From Cellulomonas xiejunii (GTDB taxonomy: Bacteria > Actinomycetota > Actinomycetes > Actinomycetales > Cellulomonadaceae): a stretch of DNA of 64,000 nt. The translations under genes were made by a program, and so were the position numbers. The stretch spans positions 3,782,001 through 3,846,000 of the forward strand of contig NZ_CP101987.1 in assembly GCF_024508315.1 (NCBI RefSeq), read 5' to 3'. The notes below the pieces were generated by a model, which had not been told where the DNA came from, searched no databases, and saw only the letters and a program-made list of their open reading frames with translations. This document shows positions 54,291 to 62,496 of this stretch, one piece after another (position 1 is the stretch's first letter; the number at the start of each line of letters is the position of its first letter).

Positions 54291-56363
54291 TCAGATCGAC
54301 GCCACCCACAGCCCGTCGCGCGCCCGCGTCATCGCGACGTACAGCTCGCGCATCCGGAAGTCACGACGCTCGCGGTCCACGTCGTCGAGCTCGTCGATCT
54401 TCTCCATGACCCACGACGCGTACAGGTCGACGACGAGGACCTGCTTGAACTCCAGGCCCTTGGCACGCTTGATGGTGCCGACCTTCACGCGGTTGACGGG
54501 CACGCCGTCGTACTTCTCAAGGTTCACGACGGGCACGCCCGCCTTCTTGAGCGCCTCGGTCGCCGCCTCCATGCCGCGGCGCGAGAGCGACAGCACGCCG
54601 ACGTCGCCGAAGTTGGTGCCCACCTCCGCGACCACCTCGTGCACGCGCTGGACCATGCGGCGCTGCCGGTCGGCCTCACCCGCGCAGCGCACGTACACCG
54701 GCTTGGGCCCGGTGCGCGGCACCTGCGTGGGCCGGTCGCCGCGCGCGCTGGCACCCTCGATGTCCGCGAACACGTCGTCCTTGACCAGCAGGGATGCGAA
54801 CTGCAGGATCTCCCGGGTGTTGCGGTAGTTGACGTCGAGGACCGTCCCACGGCCCGCGACGGACACCCCCGCCTCGGCGAGCGTGAACCCGCCCGGGTAG
54901 ATCGTCTGCTGGCCGTCGCCGATGAGCGTCAGGCCGTCGGGGACGTCACCGACGAACGCGTGCAGCATCCGGATCATCATGCACGTGAGGTCCTGCGCCT
55001 CGTCGACGACGACCGCGGTGTACCGGTCGGTCGACGGCTCGCGCCGCAGCTCGGCCTCCGCCAGGGCGATCTGGTCGGCGAAGTCGTGCACGCCGCGGTC
55101 CCGCAGCTCCGCCTCGTACGCCTCGTACAGGTTCCACACGACGCGCCGCTGCTGCGGCCCGAGCCGGTGGCGGCGGCCGAGGCGCGGCAGGTCGGCGTAC
55201 TGCTCCCAGCGCGTCAGGCCCCGGCCCTTGATGACGTAGCTGACCTCGTCGTGCCAGTACTCCTGCTCGTGGCGGTCCGTGTCGATGATGCTGCCGCCCG
55301 CGACCTTGCCCCACGCGGCCGTCCACGCCGACGCGATCTGCCGGCCGTCGATCCGGTGGCTGACGCCCCGCTCGTCGAGGATGCGCTTGGCGGTCTCGTG
55401 CACCCCGGCGAACTCGACACGGTCGACGACGTCGGGCGCGAGGCGCGTCAGGAGCTGGCGCAGGACGTCGGGCAGGGTGCGGATGTACGTCGTGACCAGG
55501 ACCTTGCCCTGCCGGGTGCGCGCCAGGTACGCGGCGCGGTGCAGCCCGACGACCGTCTTGCCGGTGCCCGCGGCGCCGCGGATCCGCGCCGGCCCGTTGT
55601 ACGACCGACGCACGATCCGGGCCTGCGCGGGGTGCAGGAAGGCCATCCACTCCTCGACGGGCTCGGCCATGAGGCCCTCGAGCATCGCCTGCTGCACCTC
55701 GGCGTCGCTGAGCAGCGGCACCGGGCCGCGCGGCGCCGGCAGGACCGGCTCGGGCAGCGTCGTGCTGACGGGCGCGGGGGCACCCACGTGGGTGAACCAC
55801 TCGAGGCACCGCGCGAGCACCGCGTCGACCTGGCGGGGTCCCAGCCGCGAGCCGCGGCGCGCGATCTGCCGCAGCACGTCCCGGTCGCCCATGACGTGCA
55901 CGGGCCCGACGCGCTCGTCGACGCCGGAGCGTCCGGCCAGGACCGCCACGGCGTGCACCTCGCCGGGCGCCAGCCCGACCTCCGCGAGCTCGGCCTCGGT
56001 GCGGTACGCGAGGTCGGCGAGCGTCATGAGGTCGTCGGTGACGTCCTCCTGACCACGGTGGATGCGGTCCCCGGCGATGGTGACGTCCGCCCAGGCCTTG
56101 GTGTCGACGATGAACACGCCCCCGGGCCCGACGACGACCATGTCGACCTGCGCGCGTCGGCTGCCCGGCCACTGCCGGTCGGCGAGCAGGTGGTAGCCGG
56201 CGGCGGCGAGCGGTGCGAGCGCGGCAGCGGTGCGCTGCTCGGTCGCGGACGCGACGCCGTAGCGCGACGCCGTCGCCCGCGCGTCGACCGCGGCCTTCTC
56301 GTGCGCGGCGGCGAGCGCGAGCTGTCTGCTCGCCTCCTGCGCCGCGGAATCCCCTGCAGCCAT
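54291..56363 (-). CDS. NERD-domain nuclease fused to a UvrD/Rep-type helicase
   Basis: The 690-residue fusion starts with a helical region and then a NERD (nuclease-related) domain (about residues 60-150) reading AQVDMVVVGPGGVFIVDTKAW, with the acidic and Lys residues of the PD-(D/E)XK-like site. The SF1 helicase part has GAAGTGKTVVGLHRAAYLA (Walker A), VVVDEAQDL (Walker B), LIGDGQQTIYPGG, VNYRNTREIL, and ends with KRAKGLEFKQVLV and LYVAMTRARDGL. It likely unwinds and cuts DNA in repair or defence. ATG at 56363 starts MAAGDSAAQEA. Confidence 0.88.
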   Translation of the reverse strand: MAAGDSAAQEASRQLALAAAHEKAAVDARATASRYGVASATEQRTAAALAPLAAAGYHLLADRQWPGSRRAQVDMVVVGPGGVFIVDTKAWADVTIAGDRIHRGQEDVTDDLMTLADLAYRTEAELAEVGLAPGEVHAVAVLAGRSGVDERVGPVHVMGDRDVLRQIARRGSRLGPRQVDAVLARCLEWFTHVGAPAPVSTTLPEPVLPAPRGPVPLLSDAEVQQAMLEGLMAEPVEEWMAFLHPAQARIVRRSYNGPARIRGAAGTGKTVVGLHRAAYLARTRQGKVLVTTYIRTLPDVLRQLLTRLAPDVVDRVEFAGVHETAKRILDERGVSHRIDGRQIASAWTAAWGKVAGGSIIDTDRHEQEYWHDEVSYVIKGRGLTRWEQYADLPRLGRRHRLGPQQRRVVWNLYEAYEAELRDRGVHDFADQIALAEAELRREPSTDRYTAVVVDEAQDLTCMMIRMLHAFVGDVPDGLTLIGDGQQTIYPGGFTLAEAGVSVAGRGTVLDVNYRNTREILQFASLLVKDDVFADIEGASARGDRPTQVPRTGPKPVYVRCAGEADRQRRMVQRVHEVVAEVGTNFGDVGVLSLSRRGMEAATEALKKAGVPVVNLEKYDGVPVNRVKVGTIKRAKGLEFKQVLVVDLYASWVMEKIDELDDVDRERRDFRMRELYVAMTRARDGLWVASI

Positions 56364-56466
56364 GCGTCGTCGTTCCTCCCGCTGTCGGACTCCCCTCTAT
56401 CGGTCGGGCGGTGACCCGCCATGAGGTCACGGCCGACGGACCACCCTGACGTGTCGGGAGCGTGCG

Positions 56467-57738
56467 TCAGGGGGTCGCGGACGTGCGTGCCGGCGCGCGG
56501 ACGGCCAGCCGCGGCACGATCGCCATGGCCGGCACCAGCATGAGCGCGGGCACGAGGAAGGCCGGGCCCAGCCCGGTCACCTCGGACAGCAGGCCGATCA
56601 CGACGGCGCCGAGCAGCGCGCCCGCGTAGTTGAAGAGGTTGATGCGGGCGACGACGTCGTCGAGCCGCGCGGGCGCGAGCTCGCCCGCCGCCGAGAACGC
56701 GAGCGGCACGAGCGTCCCCGCGCCGATGCCCGCGAGCGCGAACCCGACCACGGCAGCGCCCGGGCTGGGCACGAGCGCGACCACGAACAGCCCGACGGCG
56801 GCGACGGCACCCGTGGGTGCCGCGACGCGCACGCGGCCGTAGCGCCGGACCAGCGGGTCGCCCGCGAGACGCGCGAGGAGCACCGCGCCCTGGTAGGCGG
56901 CGTAGCCGAGGGGCGCGACGGTCCCCGACGCGAGGAGCTCGTCGTGCAGGTAGATCGTGCTCCAGCTGCTGACGGCGGAGTCGACGACGAACGCGACCGC
57001 GACCAGCGCGCCGAAGAGCCAGATGCCCGCGCGCGGCAGGGGGGTGCGCGCGGGGACGGCCGGGGCGTCGGGCGGGGCGACGCCCGTGCGCGCGCCGGGC
57101 GCGATGCCCTCGACGTGGTGCGGCGCGGCCTCGACGCCGTCGTGCACGCCGGCCGAGGGCGCGTGGGGCGTCGTGCTGGGCAGGAGCGAGGGCCGCACGG
57201 TGAGCGCCACCGCGGCCGCGACGACCACCGCGACCACGAGCGCCGTCACCGGACCGGTCGTCGCGCCGAACCGCGCGAGGCCCGACTGCGTGAGGGCCGC
57301 GAGGATCGCCGCGACGGTCAGGCACGCGAAGAGCGTGGAGAGGATGGAGCGACCGACGCGGTGCTGCAGCGCCACGCCCTGCATGTTGGACGACGCGTCC
57401 ACCATCCCGAGCCCGAGCGCGAACACCACGAACGACGCGACGAGCGGTGGCACCGACGTCGCGGCGGCGACGGACGCCAGGCCGACCGCCTGGGCCAGCA
57501 GCCCGACGACGACGCCCGTGCGGCTCGACCAGCGACGCGCGACCCGTTCCGCGGTCACCGAGCCCGCGGCGGCCAGCAGGGCGCCCATCAGCAGGACCAG
57601 CGCGATCGTGTCGTCCTCGATCCCCGTGCGGGCCTTGAGGCCCGGCAGCGCGGTGACGACGGTCGCGTACCCGAAGCCCTGCGCCGCGTAGGCGGCGCCC
57701 ACCGCCACCTGCGCACGTCTGACGGCAGCATCCTGCAT
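56467..57738 (-). CDS. MFS transporter
   Basis: The 423-residue transporter has twelve hydrophobic segments in two halves, split by a charged central loop of about 50 residues (HDGVEAAPHHVEG...). Segments start AYAAQGFGYATVVTALPGLKAR; FALGLGMVDASSNMQGVAL and GIGAGTLVPLAFSAAGEL are further motifs. This arrangement is seen in the YbjJ/fucose-permease-like MFS branch. The substrate is unknown. It lies between the NERD-helicase gene and the divergent NERD-like gene. Confidence 0.82.
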   Translation of the reverse strand: MQDAAVRRAQVAVGAAYAAQGFGYATVVTALPGLKARTGIEDDTIALVLLMGALLAAAGSVTAERVARRWSSRTGVVVGLLAQAVGLASVAAATSVPPLVASFVVFALGLGMVDASSNMQGVALQHRVGRSILSTLFACLTVAAILAALTQSGLARFGATTGPVTALVVAVVVAAAVALTVRPSLLPSTTPHAPSAGVHDGVEAAPHHVEGIAPGARTGVAPPDAPAVPARTPLPRAGIWLFGALVAVAFVVDSAVSSWSTIYLHDELLASGTVAPLGYAAYQGAVLLARLAGDPLVRRYGRVRVAAPTGAVAAVGLFVVALVPSPGAAVVGFALAGIGAGTLVPLAFSAAGELAPARLDDVVARINLFNYAGALLGAVVIGLLSEVTGLGPAFLVPALMLVPAMAIVPRLAVRAPARTSATP

Positions 57739-57903
57739 CGGTCCCCCTTGTCCCGGGTGCCTGCCTACGGCACGGACGTGACCCTATGGCGTGCGCGCGT
57801 CCGGCGCGCGCGATTCGACGACCGCATGTGGCCCGGCGTGGACCGCCCGGCCGGAACCTCAGGTCGGACGGCGGACGGGCCGATACCGAGGCATGAGGTC
57901 GAG

Positions 57904-58797
57904 GTGAGCACCGGCAACGAGCCGACCGCCACGCGTCACGGGTCGTCCGTGGCGCGGACGGGCGCGCGCCGCGGCCTGCCGTCGTGGGCGCGGCAGCGGG
58001 CCCTGACCGACGCGCTCGCGGCCGACGCCGTGGCTGCGGTCCTGCGCGACCTCGCACCGGACGGCTGGACGATGCCCGACGACGTGCACGGCCTGGTCCC
58101 GGCACGGGACGGGCCGGACCACGTCGTGGTCGGACCAGCCGGGATCGTGGGCGTGGGGCCCGGCGGGGTCGTCGTCGTGGCGGTGCGGTCGCAAGCGGGC
58201 GCCCAGGAGGCTTCCGACACGACCCGCCGCGCGGTGGCCGCGCACGCGGCGGACGCCGCGGAGGCCGCCGCGGAGGTCGCGACCCTCCTCGCGCCGCGTC
58301 ACCGCACGGCCGTGCGGGCGCTGGTGTGCCTCACGGACCACGCGCCGTCGGCGGCCGACGGGGTCGGCGCGGTCGACGTGGTCGGCGCAGTCGGCGCAGT
58401 CGACGTGGTGCAGGGTGTCGCCGTCGTCGGGATCGGCGACCTCGCGGCGCACCTGCGGGCGCTGCCACCGCGCCTGCACCCCGCCGACGTGGCGGGCCTC
58501 GCGCAGCACCTGACCGTCCTCCCCGGTGGGCCGCGACCCCCCGACGTCCTGACGACGGCGGCGCTCGAGACGGACGCCCGTGTCGCGCGCCGCCGCGTGG
58601 TGCGCCCGGTCGTGTCCGGTCGCCCGGCCGAGGCACCGGGGCACCACCGCGCCGAGCACCCGCGCACGGACCGCCCGCGCAGCGACCTCAGCGGTCGCCG
58701 GCTCGGCCCCGCCGGGCTCGCGCTGCGGGCGGGGGGCGTCGCGACCGTGGCGTGGCTCGCCTGGGTGCTCACCACGGCGCCGCTCGGCCTGGTCTGA
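57904..58797 (+). CDS. Degenerate NERD-like protein with C-terminal membrane segment
   Basis: The 297-residue protein has a segment DHVVVGPAGIVGVGPGGVVVV followed by AVRSQAG. It aligns in pattern with the NERD core of the neighbouring helicase (VDMVVVGPGGVFIVDTK), but the DxK catalytic part is replaced by AVR, so nuclease activity is doubtful. A short internal repeat (AVDVVGAVGAVDVV) follows. An Arg/His/Pro-rich linker leads to one membrane segment at the end. GTG at 57904 has an AGGTCGAGG context. Function unknown. Confidence 0.6.
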   Translation: MSTGNEPTATRHGSSVARTGARRGLPSWARQRALTDALAADAVAAVLRDLAPDGWTMPDDVHGLVPARDGPDHVVVGPAGIVGVGPGGVVVVAVRSQAGAQEASDTTRRAVAAHAADAAEAAAEVATLLAPRHRTAVRALVCLTDHAPSAADGVGAVDVVGAVGAVDVVQGVAVVGIGDLAAHLRALPPRLHPADVAGLAQHLTVLPGGPRPPDVLTTAALETDARVARRRVVRPVVSGRPAEAPGHHRAEHPRTDRPRSDLSGRRLGPAGLALRAGGVATVAWLAWVLTTAPLGLV

Positions 58798-58825
58798 CCC
58801 GCCACGCCGCGACGGGCGGGCGGTC

Positions 58826-58861
58826 GCGCGTGCTCAGTGCTTGGCGCGTGCTCAGTGCGTG
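58826..58861. repeat. Tandem 18-bp duplication at the MATE gene end
   Basis: Two adjacent 18-bp copies starting GCGCGTGCTCAGTGC differ at one base. The rightward copy contains the stop codon of the minus-strand MATE gene; the other gives a second in-frame stop six codons later. Confidence 0.7.
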
Positions 58862-60345
58862 GCGCGCTCGCGGAGCCCGGGCCGGGCGTCGTCGAGCCCG
58901 TCCGGCTCCGCCCGGTGCTGCGGCACGACGGCGTCGACGACCATGGAGCCCTCGGACGGCCCCCCGATCGCGACCGGGTCCGGGGTGGCCTCGACCCGTG
59001 CCATCGGCGCGATGGGCTCGAGCGCCAAGCGGCGGTGCGCCCGGACGTACGCCGGGATGAGCCCGGCGACGGCTCCGAGCCACGCCAGCGGGTTGCCCCA
59101 CACCACGCCCTCGTACCCGTACGCGGCCCCCAGCACGACCGCCGCGCCGACCCGCATGACGAGCTCGACGATCCCGGTGACGGTCGGCACCACCGTGTGC
59201 CCGAGGCCCTGCAGCGCACCGCGCAGCACCATCAGCACGCCGAGCACCACGTACAGCGCGCCGTTGACGACGAGCAGGTACGTGGCCAGCTCCACGACGT
59301 GCTGCTCGCCGTCGCCGACGAAGAGCCCGACCAGGTGGCTCCCGAACGCGATCAGCACGGCACCGAGCACGACCGAGGCGGCGACCGCCATCCACACGCC
59401 CTGCACGACACCGGCCCGGATGCGGTCGGGACGGCCGCCGCCCAGGTTCTGCGCGACGAACATCGACATGGCCAGGCCCAGCGACGAGAGCAGCGTGACG
59501 GCGAGCTGGTCGACCCGCCCGGCCGTGGTGTAGGCGGCGACGGCCTCCGGGCCGAGCGCGTTGAGGCGGACCTGCACGGCGAGCGCACCGATCGCGATGA
59601 TCGACGCCTGGAAGCCCATCGGCAGGCCGAGCTGCAGGTGGCGGCTGACGTCGGCGCGCGACACCCGCCAGTCCTCACGCCGCACGTGCAGCACGGGCAG
59701 GCGGCGCCACACGTACAGCATGCACAGCGCGACGGCGATGGCCTGGGACGCGACGGTCGCCAGGGCGGCGCCGCCGACACCCGTGCCGAGGCCGCCGACG
59801 AGGCCGACGACGAGGCCGATGTTGATGACGCAGCTGACGGTGAGGAACACCAGGGGCGTGCGGGAGTCACCGATCGCGCGGATCACCGAGGACAGGAAGT
59901 TGAAGAACATGGTCGCCGCAGCACCGAGGAAGCTGATGACGGCGAAGGTCGTCGCCTCGGGCAGCAGCTCCTCCGGGGTGCGCAACAGGCGCAGCGCGGG
60001 CTCCGCGAGCAGCGGCGCACCGACGGACAGCACCACGGTGATGAGCCCGGTGAGGATGGCACCGGTGGCCACCGAGCGGCGTACGGCCGCGTGGTCGCCG
60101 GCGCCGAAGGCCTGGGCCGTCGGGATCGCGAAGCCGGAGGTGGTGCCCCAGGCGAACCCGATGAGCAGGAACAGCAGGCTGCCGGTGGCGCCGACGGCCG
60201 CGAGGGAGTTGATGCCCAGGACGCGCCCGACGACGATCGCGTCGACGAAGTGGTAGAGCTGCTGGACGACGTTGCCGATGAGCAGCGGCACCGCGAACGT
60301 CGCGATGACGCGCCACGGGCGACCGGTGGTGAGGGCTTTCGACAT
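58852..60345 (-). CDS. MATE-family multidrug/metabolite exporter
   Basis: The 497-residue exporter has about twelve membrane segments. The first reads FAVPLLIGNVVQQLYHFVDAIVVGR, in two blocks of the MATE signature, and GLPMGFQASIIAIGALAVQVRL opens the second half. MATE proteins expel drugs or metabolites using sodium or proton gradients. The C-terminal 50 residues are a soluble acidic tail. ATG at 60345 starts MSKALTTGRPWRVI. A perfect 16-bp palindrome lies 74 bp upstream, but no regulator gene is adjacent. Confidence 0.88.
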   Translation of the reverse strand: MSKALTTGRPWRVIATFAVPLLIGNVVQQLYHFVDAIVVGRVLGINSLAAVGATGSLLFLLIGFAWGTTSGFAIPTAQAFGAGDHAAVRRSVATGAILTGLITVVLSVGAPLLAEPALRLLRTPEELLPEATTFAVISFLGAAATMFFNFLSSVIRAIGDSRTPLVFLTVSCVINIGLVVGLVGGLGTGVGGAALATVASQAIAVALCMLYVWRRLPVLHVRREDWRVSRADVSRHLQLGLPMGFQASIIAIGALAVQVRLNALGPEAVAAYTTAGRVDQLAVTLLSSLGLAMSMFVAQNLGGGRPDRIRAGVVQGVWMAVAASVVLGAVLIAFGSHLVGLFVGDGEQHVVELATYLLVVNGALYVVLGVLMVLRGALQGLGHTVVPTVTGIVELVMRVGAAVVLGAAYGYEGVVWGNPLAWLGAVAGLIPAYVRAHRRLALEPIAPMARVEATPDPVAIGGPSEGSMVVDAVVPQHRAEPDGLDDARPGLRERATH

Positions 60346-60418
60346 GACGGTGGAACTCCGCGCTGGTGGGGCTGGGTGAAGGGGCGCGGTGGTCAGTGCC
60401 GTGTCGCGTCAGGGCCCT

Positions 60419-60434
60419 ATCGTATCGATACGAT
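60419..60434. promoter_or_regulatory. Perfect 16-bp palindrome, TetR-type operator candidate
   Basis: ATCGTATCGATACGAT is self-complementary over all 16 bases, and AT-rich for this genome. Such sites bind TetR-family dimers that control exporters. It lies in front of the MATE gene. The gene for the regulator is not in the window next to it. Confidence 0.65.
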
Positions 60435-60584
60435 CGCGCGTGACCAGGGGTAAATCGACGTGCGTTGCGTCTCCGTGAACGTCGCGCCACGGCACCGGTG
60501 GGGCCGCGCGGCACGACCGCCCCACGCGGACCCCAAGAGCACGCCGGGGCTTGATGGGCGCCTGTCCAAGGGCGCGCCTCGAGC

Positions 60585-60622
60585 GCCCCTGCTGCGGACC
60601 GCGCCCGGCCCGCAGCAGGGGC
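60585..60622 (-). terminator. Strong hairpin terminator
   Basis: A perfect 13-bp stem (GCCCCTGCTGCGG / CCGCAGCAGGGGC) has a 12-base loop. It lies 29 bp downstream of the CBM48-like gene stop at 60651. There is no clear T-run. Confidence 0.65.
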
Positions 60623-60650
60623 CCCCTTGACCGATGTGACCTGCGACGCG

Positions 60651-60977
60651 TCACGCGCGGACGAGCGAGCCCTCCGACGTGATCTCGTCGGCGTCCGCGT
60701 CGTCGAACCAGCGGCCGTGCGTCCCGAGGTACCGGAACCGCACGGTCGAGCCGGCGGGCACGACGACCGACGCGCTCGCCGTGCCGTTGGACCGGCGACG
60801 CAGCGGGTGGACGCCCGGCGTCCAGTCGTTGAACGTCCCGACGACGCTGACGGGACCGTCCAGCACGGTCGACGGCAGCGCGAACGTCAGGGTGCAGGTC
60901 GCGGACTTCACGGAACGGGACTTCTTCAACACAGGGGGGATCCACTTCACTCGACCGGGTGACACCGACAGGTTCAT
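60651..60977 (-). CDS. Free-standing CBM48/isoamylase-N-like domain protein
   Basis: The 108-residue protein has an N-terminal basic stretch (VKKSRSVKSATC-like) and then VSVVGTFNDWTPGVHPLRRR, VVVPAGSTVRFRYLG and GRWFDDADAD. These are the core strands of carbohydrate-binding module 48, as in glycogen branching enzymes and AMPK beta. The Trp in FNDW is a glycogen-contact residue in the family. It is normally part of a larger enzyme; here it stands alone. It may bind glycogen or act as a scaffold. ATG at 60977. Confidence 0.7.
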   Translation of the reverse strand: MNLSVSPGRVKWIPPVLKKSRSVKSATCTLTFALPSTVLDGPVSVVGTFNDWTPGVHPLRRRSNGTASASVVVPAGSTVRFRYLGTHGRWFDDADADEITSEGSLVRA

Positions 60978-61086
60978 GGTCGCGCGGCCGTGTTTCCGGG
61001 ACGGTCGCGACACGGTGACCTGCGTGTCACAGGTCGGTGTCGGTCGGCGTGTCCGGCCGGCGCCGGCGCGGTCGAGGCGTCGGACG

Positions 61087-62496
61087 TCAGGGCGAGGCGT
61101 ACGACGTGAACGTCGTCCCGGGCGGCAGCTCCTGGAAGAACGTCGCGTCGAACGCGGCCTCGCCGCCCGCCCGCAGCTGCTCGGCGTACCCACGCGCCGC
61201 CGCCACGATCCGGCCGTCACCCGCGGTCGCCACCACGACGACCCTCACGGCGTCCACGTCCTCCTCGAGCGTGCTCGACACGGTCCCCTCGACGGTCACC
61301 CCACCCCAGGACTCGACGCGCGACGTGAGCTCCCCGACGGTGAGCACGCCGGCCCCGGGCGAGTGCGCGACCCGCTGCACCAGGGGCAGCCGGACGTCGA
61401 CCCGGTCCGGCGCCATGTCCCCCAGGTCCCGGAACCGGCCCGTCACGGCGACCTCGCCCGGCACCGCGGTGACGTACTGCCAGTCCGCCGCGATGAGCGT
61501 CCCGTCGGCGCCCAGCGCCTCGACCGACAGCTGCGCGGAGTCGAACCTGTGCTCGGGGTTCGGGTTGTCGATCACGGCGACGTACCACCAGGTGCCCGGC
61601 TCGTCGGGCTCCGCACCGAAGGCCACCTCGCCGACCGTCAGCGGCTCCCAGGGCGGCACGACTGCGTCACCGTCGACCGCACCGCCGTCGACCGTGCCGT
61701 CGTCGACCGTGCCGCCGTCGACCGTGCCGTCGGCCGCGCCGTCCTCGGCCGCACCGCCGAACGGCCCGTCGACCACGACCTCGCTGCCGCGACCCTCGCT
61801 CGTCGTCGTGCCGACCACGGCGTACGACGCCTGCGCCACGACGGCGACGAGGACCGCGACGACCCCGAGGGCGATGCCCCCGGTCGCGCGCCCGGACGAC
61901 GACGGCACCGGGCTGCGTCGACCACGGGAACCCGCGCGGGCACCCGACACGATCGTCGCGATGCCCAGCGGCAGCGCGATGACGCCGACGAACGGCACCC
62001 ACGCCAGGACCAACGCGACGAGCCCGAGGACGAGGGCGGCCGTCCCGCGGTGTGTCACGGGCCAGGCCCCCGGACCACCCGGCATCGGGGAAGGCCCGGC
62101 GGTGGGCGCACCGTACGGCGACGGTGCGCCGTGGGGCGACGGCGTCGCGTACGGCGAGGACGTCCCGTACGGCGGAGGCGTCCCGTAGGGGGACGGCCCG
62201 GAGGGCGGCTGCGACCCACCTGGCGCGTCCGCGTCGTGGTGACGGGCGGCGTCGTCCACGCCGTCGTCGGCACCTCGCACCGCGAACGGATCGGCGAACC
62301 CCTGCCCCGCCGTGTCCCTCGCGGCCGCGCTCGTGCCGTACAGCGGCGCGGCGCCGCCGTGGCTGCCCGGCAGCGTGCCGACGGGCGCCTGCGGGACGGT
62401 CGGCGGCACGAACGGCTCCACCGGTCGCGGCTCGTCCGCCGGCGGGGGCGGTGGCGGCGGGACCGGGCCGGGCGCCGTCGGGTCACCGGTGCTCAT
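61087..62496 (-). CDS. DUF4190-like membrane protein with Pro/Gly-rich N-terminus
   Basis: The 469-residue protein starts with about 150 disordered residues (PPPPPPPADEP, repeated PYGTP/PYGAP units), then two membrane segments (LVLGLVALVLAWVPFVGV; GIALGVVAVLVAVVAQ) of the DUF4190 kind. An acidic GTVDGG/GTVDDG repeat region and an outside domain of about 190 residues follow (FDSAQLSVEALGADG, LPPGTTFTSYASP), similar to FxLYD-type protein-interaction domains. Function unknown. Its ATG overlaps the stop of the CopD-CtaG gene. Confidence 0.65.
   Translation of the reverse strand: MSTGDPTAPGPVPPPPPPPADEPRPVEPFVPPTVPQAPVGTLPGSHGGAAPLYGTSAAARDTAGQGFADPFAVRGADDGVDDAARHHDADAPGGSQPPSGPSPYGTPPPYGTSSPYATPSPHGAPSPYGAPTAGPSPMPGGPGAWPVTHRGTAALVLGLVALVLAWVPFVGVIALPLGIATIVSGARAGSRGRRSPVPSSSGRATGGIALGVVAVLVAVVAQASYAVVGTTTSEGRGSEVVVDGPFGGAAEDGAADGTVDGGTVDDGTVDGGAVDGDAVVPPWEPLTVGEVAFGAEPDEPGTWWYVAVIDNPNPEHRFDSAQLSVEALGADGTLIAADWQYVTAVPGEVAVTGRFRDLGDMAPDRVDVRLPLVQRVAHSPGAGVLTVGELTSRVESWGGVTVEGTVSSTLEEDVDAVRVVVVATAGDGRIVAAARGYAEQLRAGGEAAFDATFFQELPPGTTFTSYASP

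Larger units (their letters stand above)
60346..60650. other. 305-bp gap between MATE and CBM48-like genes
   Basis: No gene is supported here. It holds the MATE upstream region with the 16-bp palindrome at 60419-60434 and the strong hairpin at 60585-60622 that ends the minus-strand CBM48-like gene. Confidence 0.5.

Noticed and set aside
54000..56414. An 804-codon plus-strand frame opposite the NERD-helicase gene
   Set aside because: It is the high-GC shadow of the real gene. Composition is Arg/Pro/Asp/Val-rich without domains, while the opposite strand shows full helicase motifs.
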